Positions 16,001 to 37,687 of a stretch of 64,000 nt of DNA are shown one piece after another; within the stretch, counting starts at the first letter, position 1, and every line of letters starts with the position of its first letter. A model generated the notes under the pieces. That model had not been told where the DNA came from, did not search any database, and worked only from the letters and a program-made list of their open reading frames with translations. Source of the stretch: Scatophagus argus (lineage: Eukaryota; Chordata; Actinopteri; Scatophagidae); NCBI RefSeq assembly GCF_020382885.2, contig NC_058510.1, positions 5,948,862 through 6,012,861 on the forward strand, given 5' to 3'. Position numbers and translations under genes: made by a program.

Positions 16001-17000
16001 TTATAAACGGTATATAACTCTTCCGCGATGAGAAGGAAAGAATCCCACTTTCGACAATCAGTTACTAGGTACATCCAACAAGGTAATTACAAAGTAATTG
16101 TAAGTTAGAACATTATTCATATTTGTGTGATTTACGCTCACAGACCAAAACACGAGAAACGCTCTTGTTTAACGCCGGACTGTCAACGAAGCGCAAAGCA
16201 TCATTCCGTTGCTATGGGAAACCATGACACAAAAGGTCCTCCTAGGAGCCTCCTAGAAGGCTAGTTAACCCAGCAAAACGAAACTCTGCAACAAAGAAAA
16301 ATATGAAGGATAAACTCCGTCAAACTCCCAGTTTAATAGTTGTTACAATAACAGTAGGTAATTCTGGCTTTCAGATGACGTTGGCAGCCGAGCGGAAATC
16401 AATTTTACCAGTTAACTGAACAGTAAACGCTAGAAATCAAGTACCAGATGCGCTTAGTCGCTGTTTGAGCTACTGCCGTGATTACCGTAGTTTAATTAAT
16501 AGGTTTAAGGTTTAAATACCTCGGGCCTAACTTACAAGTACACTTCCAAAGTCCTGAAAGCAAAAGACTTCATGAGCAAACCTACTTTTCTCAACAGCAC
16601 CACTAGATGTCAGTGCGTCCTCAACGGTTAGTAGTTCTCCGAGGACGGAACCATTCAATCTGTCGAGGGGGGGTGACCGTAATGTAAAACGAGTTACAAA
16701 TACGGTAAAACATTGCTTCACATGGCGTGTTATTGTTATGTATGGTTCACTTTTAATGTTAAAAATGTAACGGAGCATACAAACACATCAAGGACTTATT
16801 TTTCTAACCGTGGAAGAAACGCCCCCCCCCTGCGAATGTGCATTTTATATTGGTATCATTCACTGTCATGGCTCCCTGAGCAAGTGGACGTTTGGCCCTG
16901 TTACGGTATCAAAATCTTCCGAGAAATAGAACATTTCTTCGCGTACGTGAGCAGAAATAGGGCTTTTAACGACTAATTTATTTTGCTTGGGTAATAAATT
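16001..17000. promoter_or_regulatory. Divergent CSPP1/COPS5 promoter region
   Basis: CSPP1 (-) and COPS5 (+) are transcribed away from this roughly 1-kb interval. It contains an RFX X-box (16208-16222), two YAACGG Myb-type hexamers (16622-16627, 16768-16773) and a run of nine or more C near 16822. I find no convincing coding exon for the longer mammalian CSPP1 N-terminus. The exact transcription starts cannot be read from sequence. Confidence 0.6.
16208..16222 (-). promoter_or_regulatory. RFX X-box upstream of CSPP1
   Basis: On the minus strand the site reads GTTTCC-CAT-AGCAAC, fitting the X-box GTNNCC-N(1-3)-RGYAAC without a mismatch. It is about 210 bases upstream of the inferred CSPP1 start codon. 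RFX factors bind such sites to drive ciliary genes, which suits CSPP1. It is close enough to affect COPS5 as well. Confidence 0.75.
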
Positions 17001-21717
<4,717 letters not shown>

Positions 21718-21925
21718 ACCTGAACTACGAGCCGATCTGGATTTCACCTGGATTTCCTGTGCATGTCCAGCACTTACTGGTTTATGTTTAACTGATGAGG
21801 GTAGTTTTATCTGCAGTTTCTCCTTTTCTTTTTTTTTTATTCAATATCTTCTTTTGTCCTAGAATTAGCTAAGGATTATACAGTCAGGACTCATATAAAA
21901 AAATAAAACATAAAAAGTGCATGTG
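21718..21925 (+). other. COPS5: COPS5 3' UTR with poly(A) signal
   Basis: A short untranslated region follows the TAA stop. AATAAA lies at 21902-21907 within an A-rich stretch and is followed by GT-rich sequence (gtgcatgtgctgtatgtgg), a typical cleavage context. Confidence 0.7.
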
Positions 21926-24088
21926 CTGTATGTGGATCTTTAATATTTTTTTCAACAAAATGATTTTATGTCAGAAAAGCAGAAAGAAAGTCTGTTATAG
22001 CTTGAAAGTTTCAAAACAGTTTCACTGGTGTATACGTGGTGTATGGTGTCCTCATGTTCATTCATCTGAAGACGTAGTGCAGCGTTTTCAAGGTGTGAGG
22101 CACTGCGGCGTTGTTGCTGTTCACGCTCTGGCTGTTGCTAAAAATCTTTTTTGCACATAGGGCCTGTGTCCCTCTGCTGCCCGACATATGAACACACACC
22201 ACGGGTGCATTAAACACACAGCCTAACCCAGCACCGGTCAGTCATTCAAGTGTATCCTGTCACAGCATTACATAATGGAACAACAAACTGAAACTTCTGC
22301 GTAGGCTCAGTGGGAATTGGCTGCCATGTGTAGGATGTCTCTGCGGGGTCACTCCCAGCGCAGTTTGGCTCTCGGTGGTACACGCTCCGGCAGAGTGGCC
22401 AGCTCGTCAGGTTGTGGCGTGGCAGTGATGCAGCGCAGAAAGAGAAGCCGTACACACTGGAGTCTATTCACTCAACGTGTCTGCTCTCCATCGAAGCAGA
22501 CACTCTCCAAGTCTGCCTTTCTTTTTTTGTAGACAGCCACTTTGACCTGGGTTTGTGTCATGTCTTTTTTATGGTATTGTAATGGTTAAATGTATATTTT
22601 TGATGTCATGTATCGCAGGGGAGACAGTCCCAGTGGAACGGTTGAAGGTGTCTGTTTTTTCTCATGTGGATGAGCTTTGGCACCATTCTTATAATGATTT
22701 TCTTTCACCATTATTTAAGCCATGTTTTAAATTGCAGGTTGTTCAGTGCAGCGGTTTAGGAAGAGGAAACTTATTAGATTATATTTAATGCAGTTTAGGA
22801 ATTTGAAATTGTTGAATAGGTTTTCTGCACACACGGTCTACTGAATAGCTCATGTTTTGCCAGACATTTAAATGCATTACATGGATGACTGTCACAGTGC
22901 TGAGAAAGTATTTAGAATGTGCTTTTCTAAAACGGTTTCACCTAATGTTTGGTCTTCCATGACGATTTTAGAATCAGTGAAACATATTGAACTTGTTGAA
23001 CATGTAAATATTGTGATTATCACCAGATGGACATTTGCATGCATGACTAAAGGTGGAATAGGAAAATTTATGTAAATTCTAATCGAGTCAAAATGTGGGC
23101 AGCCAAAAATCTCATACCCATGTATTTTACCTTACTCTTTTAACATTTAGCAATTTTCTAATTCCAAGGTATGTTCCCCATTAGTATTAAAAAAAAATCA
23201 CAGATTGCAGTGGAACACCTTCTCCTTTTCTGCCCGTGCAGAAATAAATCTGTGAACGACTTGAGACTTAATGATCATCAGATTGATAAGGCTCCTGATG
23301 AATAACTACGGGTAGCAACAGTATTACAGATCTAATGACCCCAGATCTGCATCTGGAGATGTTATGTTTAGTTTGGCTCTCAGAAGAACTAACCCCACAA
23401 GCATGTGTGAAGAAGTTGATCCCAACCCAGGAGCCTGGAGGTGCTGCACTTCCTCTCTGCCATGTGCTCCTGCCTAAGTGGAGGCAAGTCACCCGCTCAG
23501 AGGAAACCCAGGGTTTAACATGATACAGATTAACATTGCAGGGGTCACTGAGACAAGAGGGGCTGTGGTCCTGGTTTGGTGTGTTTTGTTGTAAGACTGG
23601 CTCCGTAGCTTGAAGAAATGTCATGAGAGTTGCAAAGAGAGCCAAACAATACAAACAGAAACGGCAACTTTTGGTACACATTTAATTCAGTGGGTGAGAT
23701 TTACGTTAAGTAGAGGTGGGATGATGCCACTGTAAATCTTTCTGCTTGGATCTCAAAATATTCATAGTAGATTTCTATTATATAGTGACCAATCTTTTTT
23801 CAAAGCCATTATAATAATGAATGATTTGGTTAGTCACTTCCTTTTGTTAACTATAAATCAGATTCCATAGCAATTTCTCTTTACTTTGCAACTGAAATGC
23901 GAATGAATTAATATGAATGGAATAATAAGTACTAATATTCTTTAAACGCAAACGATGGCAGTTATGAAAGCTGATAACTATAACAAATTTCCCAAAAATA
24001 GTTGTCTCATGGCTAACTTTCTGCTTCGCCGGTGTTGCACCAAATTCTGTGACCGAGCACATTCTGTGACTGACGCGTTGCTTCCGTG
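21926..24088. other. COPS5-PPP1R42 intergenic region, no gene recognised
   Basis: About 2.2 kb, AT-rich apart from GC-richer patches near 22,080-22,450 and 23,380-23,520. Several 60-137 codon ORFs exist on both strands (for example 23268-23681 minus), but none has flanking splice signals, a recognisable domain or a consistent codon pattern. I treat it as intergenic. Confidence 0.6.
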
Positions 24089-24102
24089 GTTTCCATAGCA
24101 AC
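24089..24102 (+). promoter_or_regulatory. RFX X-box at the PPP1R42 promoter
   Basis: The sequence GTTTCC-AT-AGCAAC is a perfect X-box with 2-nt spacing. It lies about 105-120 bases upstream of the donor (24209) of the non-coding first exon. A CCGTTA (minus-strand TAACGG, Myb-type) lies at 24156-24161. PPP1R42 is a testis- and cilium-associated gene, so RFX control is expected from its biology. Confidence 0.75.
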
Positions 24103-24129
24103 ATGACAGTAAACAACACATCCAAACCG

Positions 24130-29942
<5,813 letters not shown>

Positions 29943-31400
29943 GACAGACCAGTTGGCATAAATGTACACACACACACAGATCGGCTGGAGCCCCAGACTA
30001 ACCTTCTGCTGCCTCGTTCAGGCACCTTGTTCATCACAGCTGCAGAACATGCATCCCTGTACGTTTACACCCGCTTGCTCTGGTGTCCAATGCTGCAGGC
30101 AACCTGATTTTAGATTTTATCCCTCTGTTATAATTAAGTCTGAACTCCTCGGAATGAATGAATAGGCTCAAAATAATCTAGTGTTGTTAAAAAACAAGTA
30201 AATTAAACAGTGATTTTAACGGTTTGCATTTCTCTCCCTCACTTTCACAGCTGCTTTATCTCTAACTACATTTTTGGGGTCTGAGCATTCGAATAATCTA
30301 TCCAACTCAAGTTATTGCTTGTTGACAATCCTGCATTTTCTGTGGTGTATGTCATTTTTCTTCGGCAAATAAGTGAACCACGAGATGAAGAGTGGCACAA
30401 TCTAAATGATGGCAATGCCAGACCAGTACAGGCGTTTGCTCCATCTAAAGCTAACAACGTGTGCTTCTGTTCAAACAGCTGTGATAAATGTCTTTTATTT
30501 AGTCGTAAATACAGTAACAATTCGGATGTGTTTATTGTCATCACTGCTATTAATGTTTACACGAGGTTTTTCAGGAGCCACGTGGGTGTGTGACCCCTGG
30601 AAGATGCGGGGTTATTAGGCAAACAAGCTTACTTAACCTTCTTTTACTCGGCCTTATAATTAGTGGCCTGGAGCAATGCTGTTACTCCATCCTTACAAAA
30701 ACAATGTTTATTAAGAACAGTCCGAGGATATACATATTATGAATAATTCCTTTCATTAATTTGCCGACATCTCCGTTTGGAGCCTTGGAAATCAGAGTGA
30801 TTAATTTCTGAGTCTCACAAGAATTTCCTCAACGCCTGCCTGTTGATTGCAGCGCAGTTTATTTATTAGCTGTTCCAATGGGCTTGCAATTCAAGACACC
30901 CTGGCAATTAGTCAAATGTTTTGCATATCGCCTTACACTTGTCAGCTTGTCTTCAAGGTCTATTGCAAATAGCGTTTTTGAAAGGCTAACCTTTATTTGC
31001 GACCATGACGAGCGCGTTTTTTGAGGTAACTCTGACTAACTTTCTTGCCGTTGCCACTTTTTGATAGGCTTATAAAGAAAATAGAGCGTCAGGTTCGCAG
31101 CCAATTAGAGTGGGATATGGTGTGCCACATATCAGACTTGGAGGAAAACAGTCCTGCCTCTGGCGTTGAAAACCAGCCTCTGCTGCCCTCGGACAGAAAT
31201 AAGTTAGGAGAGGCGAAGAGCGGTCCTCTGCACTGCGAGGGACTGTTATGGCTCGAGTGATTAATTACATCGTAGTGAAATACTCGTCCGCCGCTTTGTG
31301 TATCCAATAAATTACGGACTCCTGAGACTTTTACGCACACAGGTGAAGTGTTGGATGAGCGCACCGGGGCTGCCGCGCACCTTTTTCTGCAGACGTACCG
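29943..31400. other. PPP1R42 3' UTR and PPP1R42-TCF24 intergenic region
   Basis: The first few hundred bases are probably PPP1R42 3' UTR; an ATTAAA near 30,197 is a possible poly(A) signal. From about 30,600 to 31,030 the sequence is rich in homeodomain-like (TTATAATTAG, CAATTAG), Sox-like (ACAATG) and octamer-like (TTTGCATAT) words, resembling a developmental enhancer upstream of TCF24. The ORF 31045-31260 has no splice or homology support. Confidence 0.4.
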
Positions 31401-31533
31401 CTTTATAAGGATAAGTTGGACGTGGACGTGGGATTCTCCTGCGTTGAAGAGCCAATCCTCTATCCAGATCCAAGCCCTCTTTGGATTGCCTTCATGTCGT
31501 TCTTCAAGGCAGCGCCTTTGAGAGAAACCAGAG
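31401..31533 (+). promoter_or_regulatory. TCF24: TCF24 promoter and non-coding first exon (proposed)
   Basis: A TATA-like CTTTATAAGG lies at 31401-31410. A good donor (AACCAGAG/gtaaac) ends a putative untranslated exon at 31533. The next acceptor is ttcttcag at 31985, directly ahead of the TCF24 coding exon. The exact transcription start is not visible. Confidence 0.5.
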
Positions 31534-31985
31534 GTAAACTCCGTATCCAACCACCAGCCACAAACTGTTCAGAGTTTGTTCACTGGTGCTTGGTTTGACA
31601 TGTCACTGAGAAATCAGCACAAACTCAGGGGTCTTAAATACAACTTTAGACAACTGTCTGTTGTGGCGTTTAGCTTTTTAAAGTTTTGTGCTGTGGAGCT
31701 CTTTTGCAATTTGACAGCAGATGTTCAGTAATGGACTGTAGACAAGACAGTTCAGGTTTTGGTTTAATAAATAAATGCATAGGCAACAGCTTAAATTATG
31801 TGATTTAAAAGTTAAGTTAAAGGTTGAACAGAAGCGTAAAGGATAATAAATAATTCACATGTTGTCTTTAAAATAGGCTTGTTAATTTTAACTAGAGCTC
31901 AATAAAACGTGCAACACTGTAATGACCAGGTGAAACTACTAAAACTGATTTGATGTGTCTTTATCCATCTTTTGCAATTCTTCAG

Positions 31986-32779
31986 GTTTGTAGGTGCACT
32001 CCGATGGTTGGAAGACAGACTCTCCGAATGGACAGCGGTAACTGCTCCGGGGCCGTGGTGGATGACAGCAGCCCTGCATCCAGTCCGAGCTCCAGCCCCA
32101 GTCCGGACGGCCGTCGTCGGGAGCTGCAGCGGGCCAGGGTGCTCCAAACCGGCGGGCTCGGCGGGAGAGGACGCCCGGCAGCAGCTAACGCAGCGCGGGA
32201 GAGGAGCCGAGTGCAAACCCTGAGAACCGCCTTCCTGGAGCTACAAAGGACTTTGCCTTCGGTGCCGCCGGACACCAAACTGTCCAAACTCGACGTGCTG
32301 ATACTGGCCACCACGTACATTGCGCATTTGACTCGAACACTACAAGAAGAAGGGACGGAGGAAGGAGAGAGCACAAAGCAAACGGAGGCGTTACACTCAC
32401 TGAAAGGTGATGGCTACCTGCACCCAGTGAAGGTAAGCAACAGTAGCAATGGTAATAATAATTTTTCATTTGTTTTGGTTGTCAAAGAAATTGTCTTTGC
32501 TCAACAATTTATTCACTAAAATCATCTACGGTCTGAAAGAGTGACTTTTAACGGTCATCGCTCACTTTTACTTAATGCAGTACATTTTCAAAGCACGCAG
32601 CATCGACCTCGGTTGTAGCTTATTTAACAAGAAGCTGTTTTCTAACAGATTTTTAATTGTCTTTACAGAAATGGCCTATGCGGTCCAGACTGTATGTCGG
32701 AGCAACCGGACAGTTCCTGAACGCCACGAATCACTCAGAGTCAGAGAATCAAGGCCCATCGTCGTCCTCCTCCCAGTAA
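31986..32779 (+). CDS. TCF24: TCF24, bHLH transcription factor
   Basis: TCF24 is a basic helix-loop-helix factor expected to bind E-boxes as a heterodimer with E proteins in the nucleus. Two coding exons: 32004-32432 (exon from 31986) and 32669-32779 (stop TAA). From ATG 32004 ([11 protein letters not shown]) it is 179 aa; ATG 32028 would give 171 aa. A Ser/Pro-rich N-terminus ([15 protein letters not shown]) precedes the basic region [13 protein letters not shown]. Helix 1 is [10 protein letters not shown], the loop is [10 protein letters not shown], and helix 2 is [18 protein letters not shown], about residues 58-113 in all. The C-terminal [18 protein letters not shown] is the TCF24 signature and spans the splice junction. 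Position between PPP1R42 and the SNHG6-like gene matches human. Confidence 0.96.
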
Positions 32780-33250
32780 CGGGCTTAAATCACATGTACG
32801 AAACCATTTCATATTTGCATGAGTCCTTGCTGTTTACTGCGGCAGCAGCAGCATATGCCTCATGATTGTAGAGCAATTAGTCTGATTTTACTCCCACCAA
32901 AGCCCTACCTACAGGAAGACATTGTAAATTAATATATTATGTGAATTTTATTGTACAAATCTTGAGAAAGCATACGTTGTGTTTCTTTGTTGTTATTTTG
33001 GCTGATCCTGTTTGCCCTGCATTGTGCAGTTCCGTACATGTCCCAGGTATGATATTTGTAGAAATTCCACGGGGTAACGAGCCCGTCATGCTTGAGGTGT
33101 GCACTTTGAGTTGAAACATTTGCACTAAATGCATGTGTGAATAACTAAACATCTGTCATGTGAAGTGGGTCTGTCAGAGAGTCAACAATGGAGGCTCTTC
33201 ATCTCATGTTCCTTCTTATTTTTACATGCATGGCTGTAAATGTGTTTGTG

Positions 33251-33256
33251 AATAAA
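33251..33256 (+). promoter_or_regulatory. TCF24 poly(A) signal AATAAA
   Basis: Canonical hexamer about 470 bases after the TCF24 stop codon. The intervening AT-rich sequence is the presumed 3' UTR. Confidence 0.6.
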
Positions 33257-33269
33257 TGACTTCAGTGAA

Positions 33270-34200
33270 AGAAGACGAGACTCCTACGGGGTTTTACGAT
33301 AACAGAAAATCTACGAAAGTGTCCTTTTTTTTCATCAGGCCCGTTTGTATAATAGTATGACAGTTGAAAGGCCACACAGACCTTATCTTATTATTATTAT
33401 CAATATTAATATTATTATTGTCATTAATATATTTTTATTATTATTACTAAAAGCGTAAGGTATTTTCTGGCCTTCTAAGATTGTTCTTGTGATCATGAAA
33501 AAGTCGCTCTAATTCTGTGACAATAACAATCAAAATACAGCGGTGGTTAACGCTTGTAGGATAAATACAGAATAACAGATGACTTTACAAAATTGAATTG
33601 GTGTAATTTAATTATAATCACTGCACCTGACTGAGGAATATGCAACAGGCATTCAGGCTGGCTTCAAAGATCCACTGGGCTAAACGTTAATAAAAATAGT
33701 TTACAGCAGCCGTGTTTATAGTCACAACATGGTTAAGAAAGCAAACAACAAATACTTACACTAAAGGCGTAATTATTAAGCAAGTTACCCACTTTACATT
33801 TCACATAAACAATTAATTAAACTTTTTAGACTAATTGATCGGATTATATGATGTAACTTATCGAAGCACTGCTAAAGGCACTAGCAGATCACCACATTTT
33901 TGAGAGGAAACCAGGGTGTAGTGCATGTTTGAACGAGCAGACTGGGGGAGTGAGGGGGCTTACAGGTTTGCAAGTTATTTGGCGATATTTTATTTGGGAG
34001 CTAAATGGAAGCCTTTTTGTGATGGAATATTGAGAAAGCATTAATTGCCAATTCTATCTCCAAGATAAGTGTCCTTAAAATAGGATGTCGTTCGTGGTGA
34101 CAATATGCTTATATATATATCTATATATCTATATATAATTACTGCCCAGCTGTGCGCTTTGAGACCTGCAGTGCGCAGCTTCGGGGCGCAGTGAAAGGAG
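33270..34200. other. TCF24-SNHG6 intergenic region, AT-rich
   Basis: Contains an imperfect ATT/TTA trinucleotide repeat at about 33,388-33,450 and a TATATATC repeat at 34,110-34,138 just upstream of the snoRNA-host promoter. No gene was recognised. Confidence 0.6.
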
Positions 34201-34216
34201 GTCGGATCCGGAAATG

Positions 34217-34230
34217 CTTCCTCTTTTCTT
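34217..34230 (+). promoter_or_regulatory. 5'TOP tract / likely transcription start of the snoRNA host
   Basis: C followed by an uninterrupted pyrimidine run just downstream of an ETS-like CCGGAAA. 5'TOP starts are the rule for snoRNA host genes and ribosomal protein genes. Confidence 0.55.
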
Positions 34231-34889
34231 GGGAGACTCAGCCATGAGCACAGAGAAGCTCTGCTCCTCGATTCATCTGAAAATCAACAAGCCTGGTTCT
34301 TGATTAACCTTCACCACAAAGGTAGGCAACAGAGACACGGCTTTATATGTTTCCAGAGCTGTGATGTTTGATTGTCGTGGACGTGTTTCCGAGCGAATTC
34401 GCAGTTTTAGCTGCCAGTTAGCTAACGGCTAGCCAAGTTAGCTCGCGTCTCTGCCACGTGGGAGAAAAGTGCGAGGCTTTCTACGCTTTATTTGGAGGAG
34501 TCTCCATCATAACCCAAATCAAATAATACTTCCTGTTAAAAGGTATGATACAGCGCACATGGGTAGCTTTCATTTAACACTGCAAGTGAATTTCTATGCC
34601 GTTTAATCCTTGAGCCGTCGACATAAACGCACATGCATTTGGGTGTGATTTTAATGTCCCGATCCATTCATTTACCCTCACGCCTGTTAATCGCATCTCA
34701 TATTGCGGCAATGTTAAGATCCAGTGACTGTAATGAAAGTTTAAGGTAATCATATCTATTGGTAAACCGGTGTCTCACTATGGACATGTCTCATCCCTGC
34801 ACAAATGCAATAAATCATTCTTTTAGACAGTTCAAAAGGGGTTGGGGGTTAAAAACGCCCTCTGTGTCATTCAGTTTTATTTTTTACAG

Positions 34890-34999
34890 CCCTGACCATA
34901 TCTGGTTGTGTCCAGGGGTCAGCAGAAGAGCTGCTGGTCAAGCAATTGTCCCCTCCCATTATTTCAGCGGGGACAGTCATCATGGCTCCCTCTGAGGAC
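34890..34999 (+). ncRNA. Candidate additional exon of the snoRNA host
   Basis: A strong pyrimidine tract and acceptor (ttttattttttacag, AG at 34888-34889) precede this 110-nt segment, and a strong donor (GAGGAC/gtaagg) follows. It is open in one plus-strand frame (begins LTISGCVQG) and also open on the minus strand. I recognise no protein, so I list it as a possible alternative exon. Confidence 0.3.
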
Positions 35000-35516
35000 G
35001 TAAGGTCATGGCAGAGGTCGTGACCTGCTGTTGAACCCATGCTCAGACCTGCGACGGTAGCCATGCTTCCAAGCTGTGTTGCGCTGTACCCTTTGACCTT
35101 CGGGTGATCAGTCATATCCGTCCTCACCATATTGGCTATTTCTTCAGTACATCTTATTCATGCGAGCTGAAAATCAATAGATCACGCCTGAGAGGAATTA
35201 TTTGTGAGGTTTGAAGTCACAGTGGCAGAGCTATGCAGGTCTCGTGGGAAAATATTGCAGTTTCAGGTATTAAGCATGAATCTACACTAAACATGGATAT
35301 ACTTATTTTTTTCTGTTGCAGATGTGCAGGTGAAGATGGAAAATGTGATCTGTGAGTGGTACACCTGATAAGGTAAGGTTCAGTTATTATATTGGTGATG
35401 AAATGAAAATGCAGGATTGGACAAATAGTAGTTTTGGTGTGTGTAGTCAGTGGTGTTTTTTTTTTTTTTATTTCAGATGTCAGGTTACCACTACGTAGGA
35501 CAGATGGCCAAATATA

Positions 35517-36800
35517 CACTGCTCAAAAAAAAAAATAAAGGGAACACTTAAACAACACAATGTAACTCCAAGTCAGTCACACTTCTGTGAAATCAAACTG
35601 TCCACTTAGGAAGCAACGCTGATTGACAGTCAATTTCACATGATGTTGTGCAAACGGAATAGACAACAGGTGGAAATTGACACCCCCAATAAAAGACTGG
35701 TTCTGCAGGTGGTGACCACAGACCACTTCTCAGTTCCTAGGCTTTCTGGCTGATGTTTTGGTCACTTTAGAATGCTGGCGGTGCTTTCACTCTAGTGGTA
35801 GCATGAGACAGAGTCTACAACCCACGCAAGTGGCTCAGGTAGGGCAGCTCATCCAGGATGGCACATCAATGCAAGCTGTGGCAAGGAGATTTGCTGTGTC
35901 TGTCAGTGTAGTGTTCAGAGCATGGAGGCCATAGGAGGGCAACAACCCGGCAGCAGGAGCACTGCCAGAGCCCTGCAAAATGACCTCCAGCAGGCCACAA
36001 ATGTGCATGTGTCTGCTCAAATGGTCCGAAACAGACTTGATGAGGGTGGTATGAGGGCCTGATGTCCACAGGTGGGGGTTGTGCTTACAGCCCAACACTG
36101 TGCAGAACGTTTGGCATTTGCCAGAGAACACCAAGACTGGTGTTCCCTCCATGTGCTCTTCAGAGGTAGCCTGACTGCCATTAGGTACCGAGATGAGATC
36201 CTCAGACCCCTTGTGAGACCATAAGCTGGTGCGGTTGGCCCTGGGTTCCTCCTAATGCAAGACAATGCTAGACCTCATGTGGCTGGAGTGTGTCAGCAGT
36301 TCCTGCAAGACAAAGGCATTGATGCTATGGACTGGCCCACCCGTTCCCCACACCTGAATCCAAATGAGCACATCTGGGACATCATGTCTCGCTCCATCCA
36401 CCGTCATGTTGCACCTCAGACTGTCCAGGAGTTGGCGGGTGCTTTAGTCCAGGTCTGGGAGGAGATCCCTTAGGCAACCATCCACCACCTCATCAGGAGC
36501 ATGCCCAGGCATTGTAGGGAGGTCATACAGGCACGTGGAGGCCACACACACTACTGAGCCTTATTTGGACTTGTTTTAAGGACATTACATCAAAATTGAA
36601 TCAGCCTGGTAGTGTGTTTTTCCACTTTTATTATTTAACCCTCCATGGGTTAATAAATCTGGTTTACATTGATAATTTTTGTGTGATTTTGTTGTCAGCA
36701 CATTCAACTATGTAAAGAACAAAGTATTTAATAAGAATATTTCATTCATTCAGATCCAGGATGTGTTGTTTTAGTGTTCTCTTTATTTTTTTGAGCAGTG
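35517..36800 (+). mobile_element. Tc1/mariner-type transposon, internally deleted and inactive
   Basis: A 1,284-bp element is bounded by inverted ends: CACTGCTCAAAAAAAAAAATA at the left and the complementary TATTTTTTTGAGCAGTG at the right. It is flanked by TA on both sides (35515-35516, 36801-36802), the Tc1/mariner target duplication. Transposase remnants run on the plus strand. An N-terminal helix-turn-helix-like piece ([17 protein letters not shown]) is read near 35,845-35,900. The C-terminal catalytic part lies at 36255-36473, with MQDNARPHVA (second Asp) and DWPTRSPHLNPNEHIWD (final Glu). Compared with the family layout, material is missing near 35,927 and near 36,142, the second gap removing the region of the first catalytic Asp. 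A stop also interrupts the reading near 36,471. It therefore cannot encode an active enzyme. Confidence 0.93.
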
Positions 36801-36888
36801 TAGGTTTTCACCACATGGACCTTTAGGTGAGCCTTATGTGTTTGATTGTGCTGTGCTTCAGTGTTTCTGTCAGTCCTGCTGCTGGGAA

Positions 36889-36962
36889 AAAGTGATGATT
36901 TCACATTTTTGCCGTTTACCCATCAGACAATAAGGTGGTGAAACTGTGACTAACTGAATCAC
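36889..36962 (+). ncRNA. SNORD87: SNORD87 (U87)-like C/D snoRNA, copy 1
   Basis: C box GTGATGA (36892-36898) and D box CTGA (36954-36957) enclose the U87 guide core TTTTTGCCGTTTACCC, followed by a D'-like CAGA. A C'-like TGGTGAA follows. It lies about 100 bases upstream of the next host acceptor (37061). Human U87 has the same core and is predicted to guide a 28S rRNA 2'-O-methylation. Confidence 0.88.
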
Positions 36963-37061
36963 CAGTGTAACGAACGATCAGGACTGATTTTTATAAGAAA
37001 GCAATTTAAAAAAAAAAACAACCCCAAAAACATCTAATTTTTTGTTGTTGTCTTCCTTTAG

Positions 37062-37133
37062 CTGCTTCAGATGTCGTGCTGTGATCATGAGATGCACCAG
37101 ATGTAATCCTTTCTCTTTTGTGCTGATCAAAAG
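37062..37133 (+). ncRNA. SNHG6-like host exon between snoRNA copies 1 and 2
   Basis: Acceptor ttcctttag precedes this segment and donor AAAAG/gtgagt ends it. It contains stops in all frames, fitting a non-coding exon. Confidence 0.6.
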
Positions 37134-37301
37134 GTGAGTTCTTGCAGTAGTCCAGCCAACCTGGTTAAAAACAATAATTTCTAACTGGTTATTTCCAAAT
37201 GTTTAATGTGCGACAAGGACATCAGAAATGACCTGTCTGCTGTGCCAGGTCTGAGCTAATTTTCTTACCATTGAGCACTGGCAACTTTTGAAGCAGCTGG
37301 A

Positions 37302-37374
37302 ATTATGATGAATTCATGTTTTTGCCGTTTACCCATCAGACACCAAAATGGTGAGAATGTGACAACTGAATTAC
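37302..37374 (+). ncRNA. SNORD87: SNORD87 (U87)-like C/D snoRNA, copy 2
   Basis: C box ATGATGA (37305-37311), guide core TTTTTGCCGTTTACCC followed by CAGA, then D box CTGA (37366-37369). It lies in the host intron 37134-37538 and closely resembles copy 1 in the core and the 3' half (GTGACAACTGAA versus GTGACTAACTGAA). Confidence 0.88.
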
Positions 37375-37687
37375 CAGCTGAAACCGTAGCTTTACTCGGC
37401 TCATGCCACGATTGTTAGAAGAATCTGGATTTTAAGCGTGTACCGTAACAGAGGTGCCACATGTAGACAGGAAATATCCACTTAACTACTGAGAATTGCA
37501 ATGCGTCAGATTGTTTAATGTTTCACGTTCCCCTACAGATGACTCATTGGAGAAGCAGTGGGACAAAAACACACTTAGTGTTAGCTTCATCTCAGCTGTG
37601 GTAAGCAAACCCCATACTGGATCATTTTATTGGCTCTTTATATCCCAATTTACCAAGACTGGCTTCTTTTATGTACTGCTGTAACAA

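Noticed and set aside
23268-23681. 137-codon minus-strand ORF between COPS5 and PPP1R42
   Set aside because: No recognisable domain, no promoter or splice signals, and a Ser/Cys-rich composition typical of chance ORFs.
31045-31260. 71-codon plus-strand ORF between PPP1R42 and TCF24
   Set aside because: No splice context linking it to TCF24 and no recognised similarity; chance ORF.
34867-35130. 87-codon minus-strand ORF as a possible protein gene
   Set aside because: No similarity recognised; the plus strand of the same stretch has better splice signals, so it is kept only as a candidate non-coding exon.
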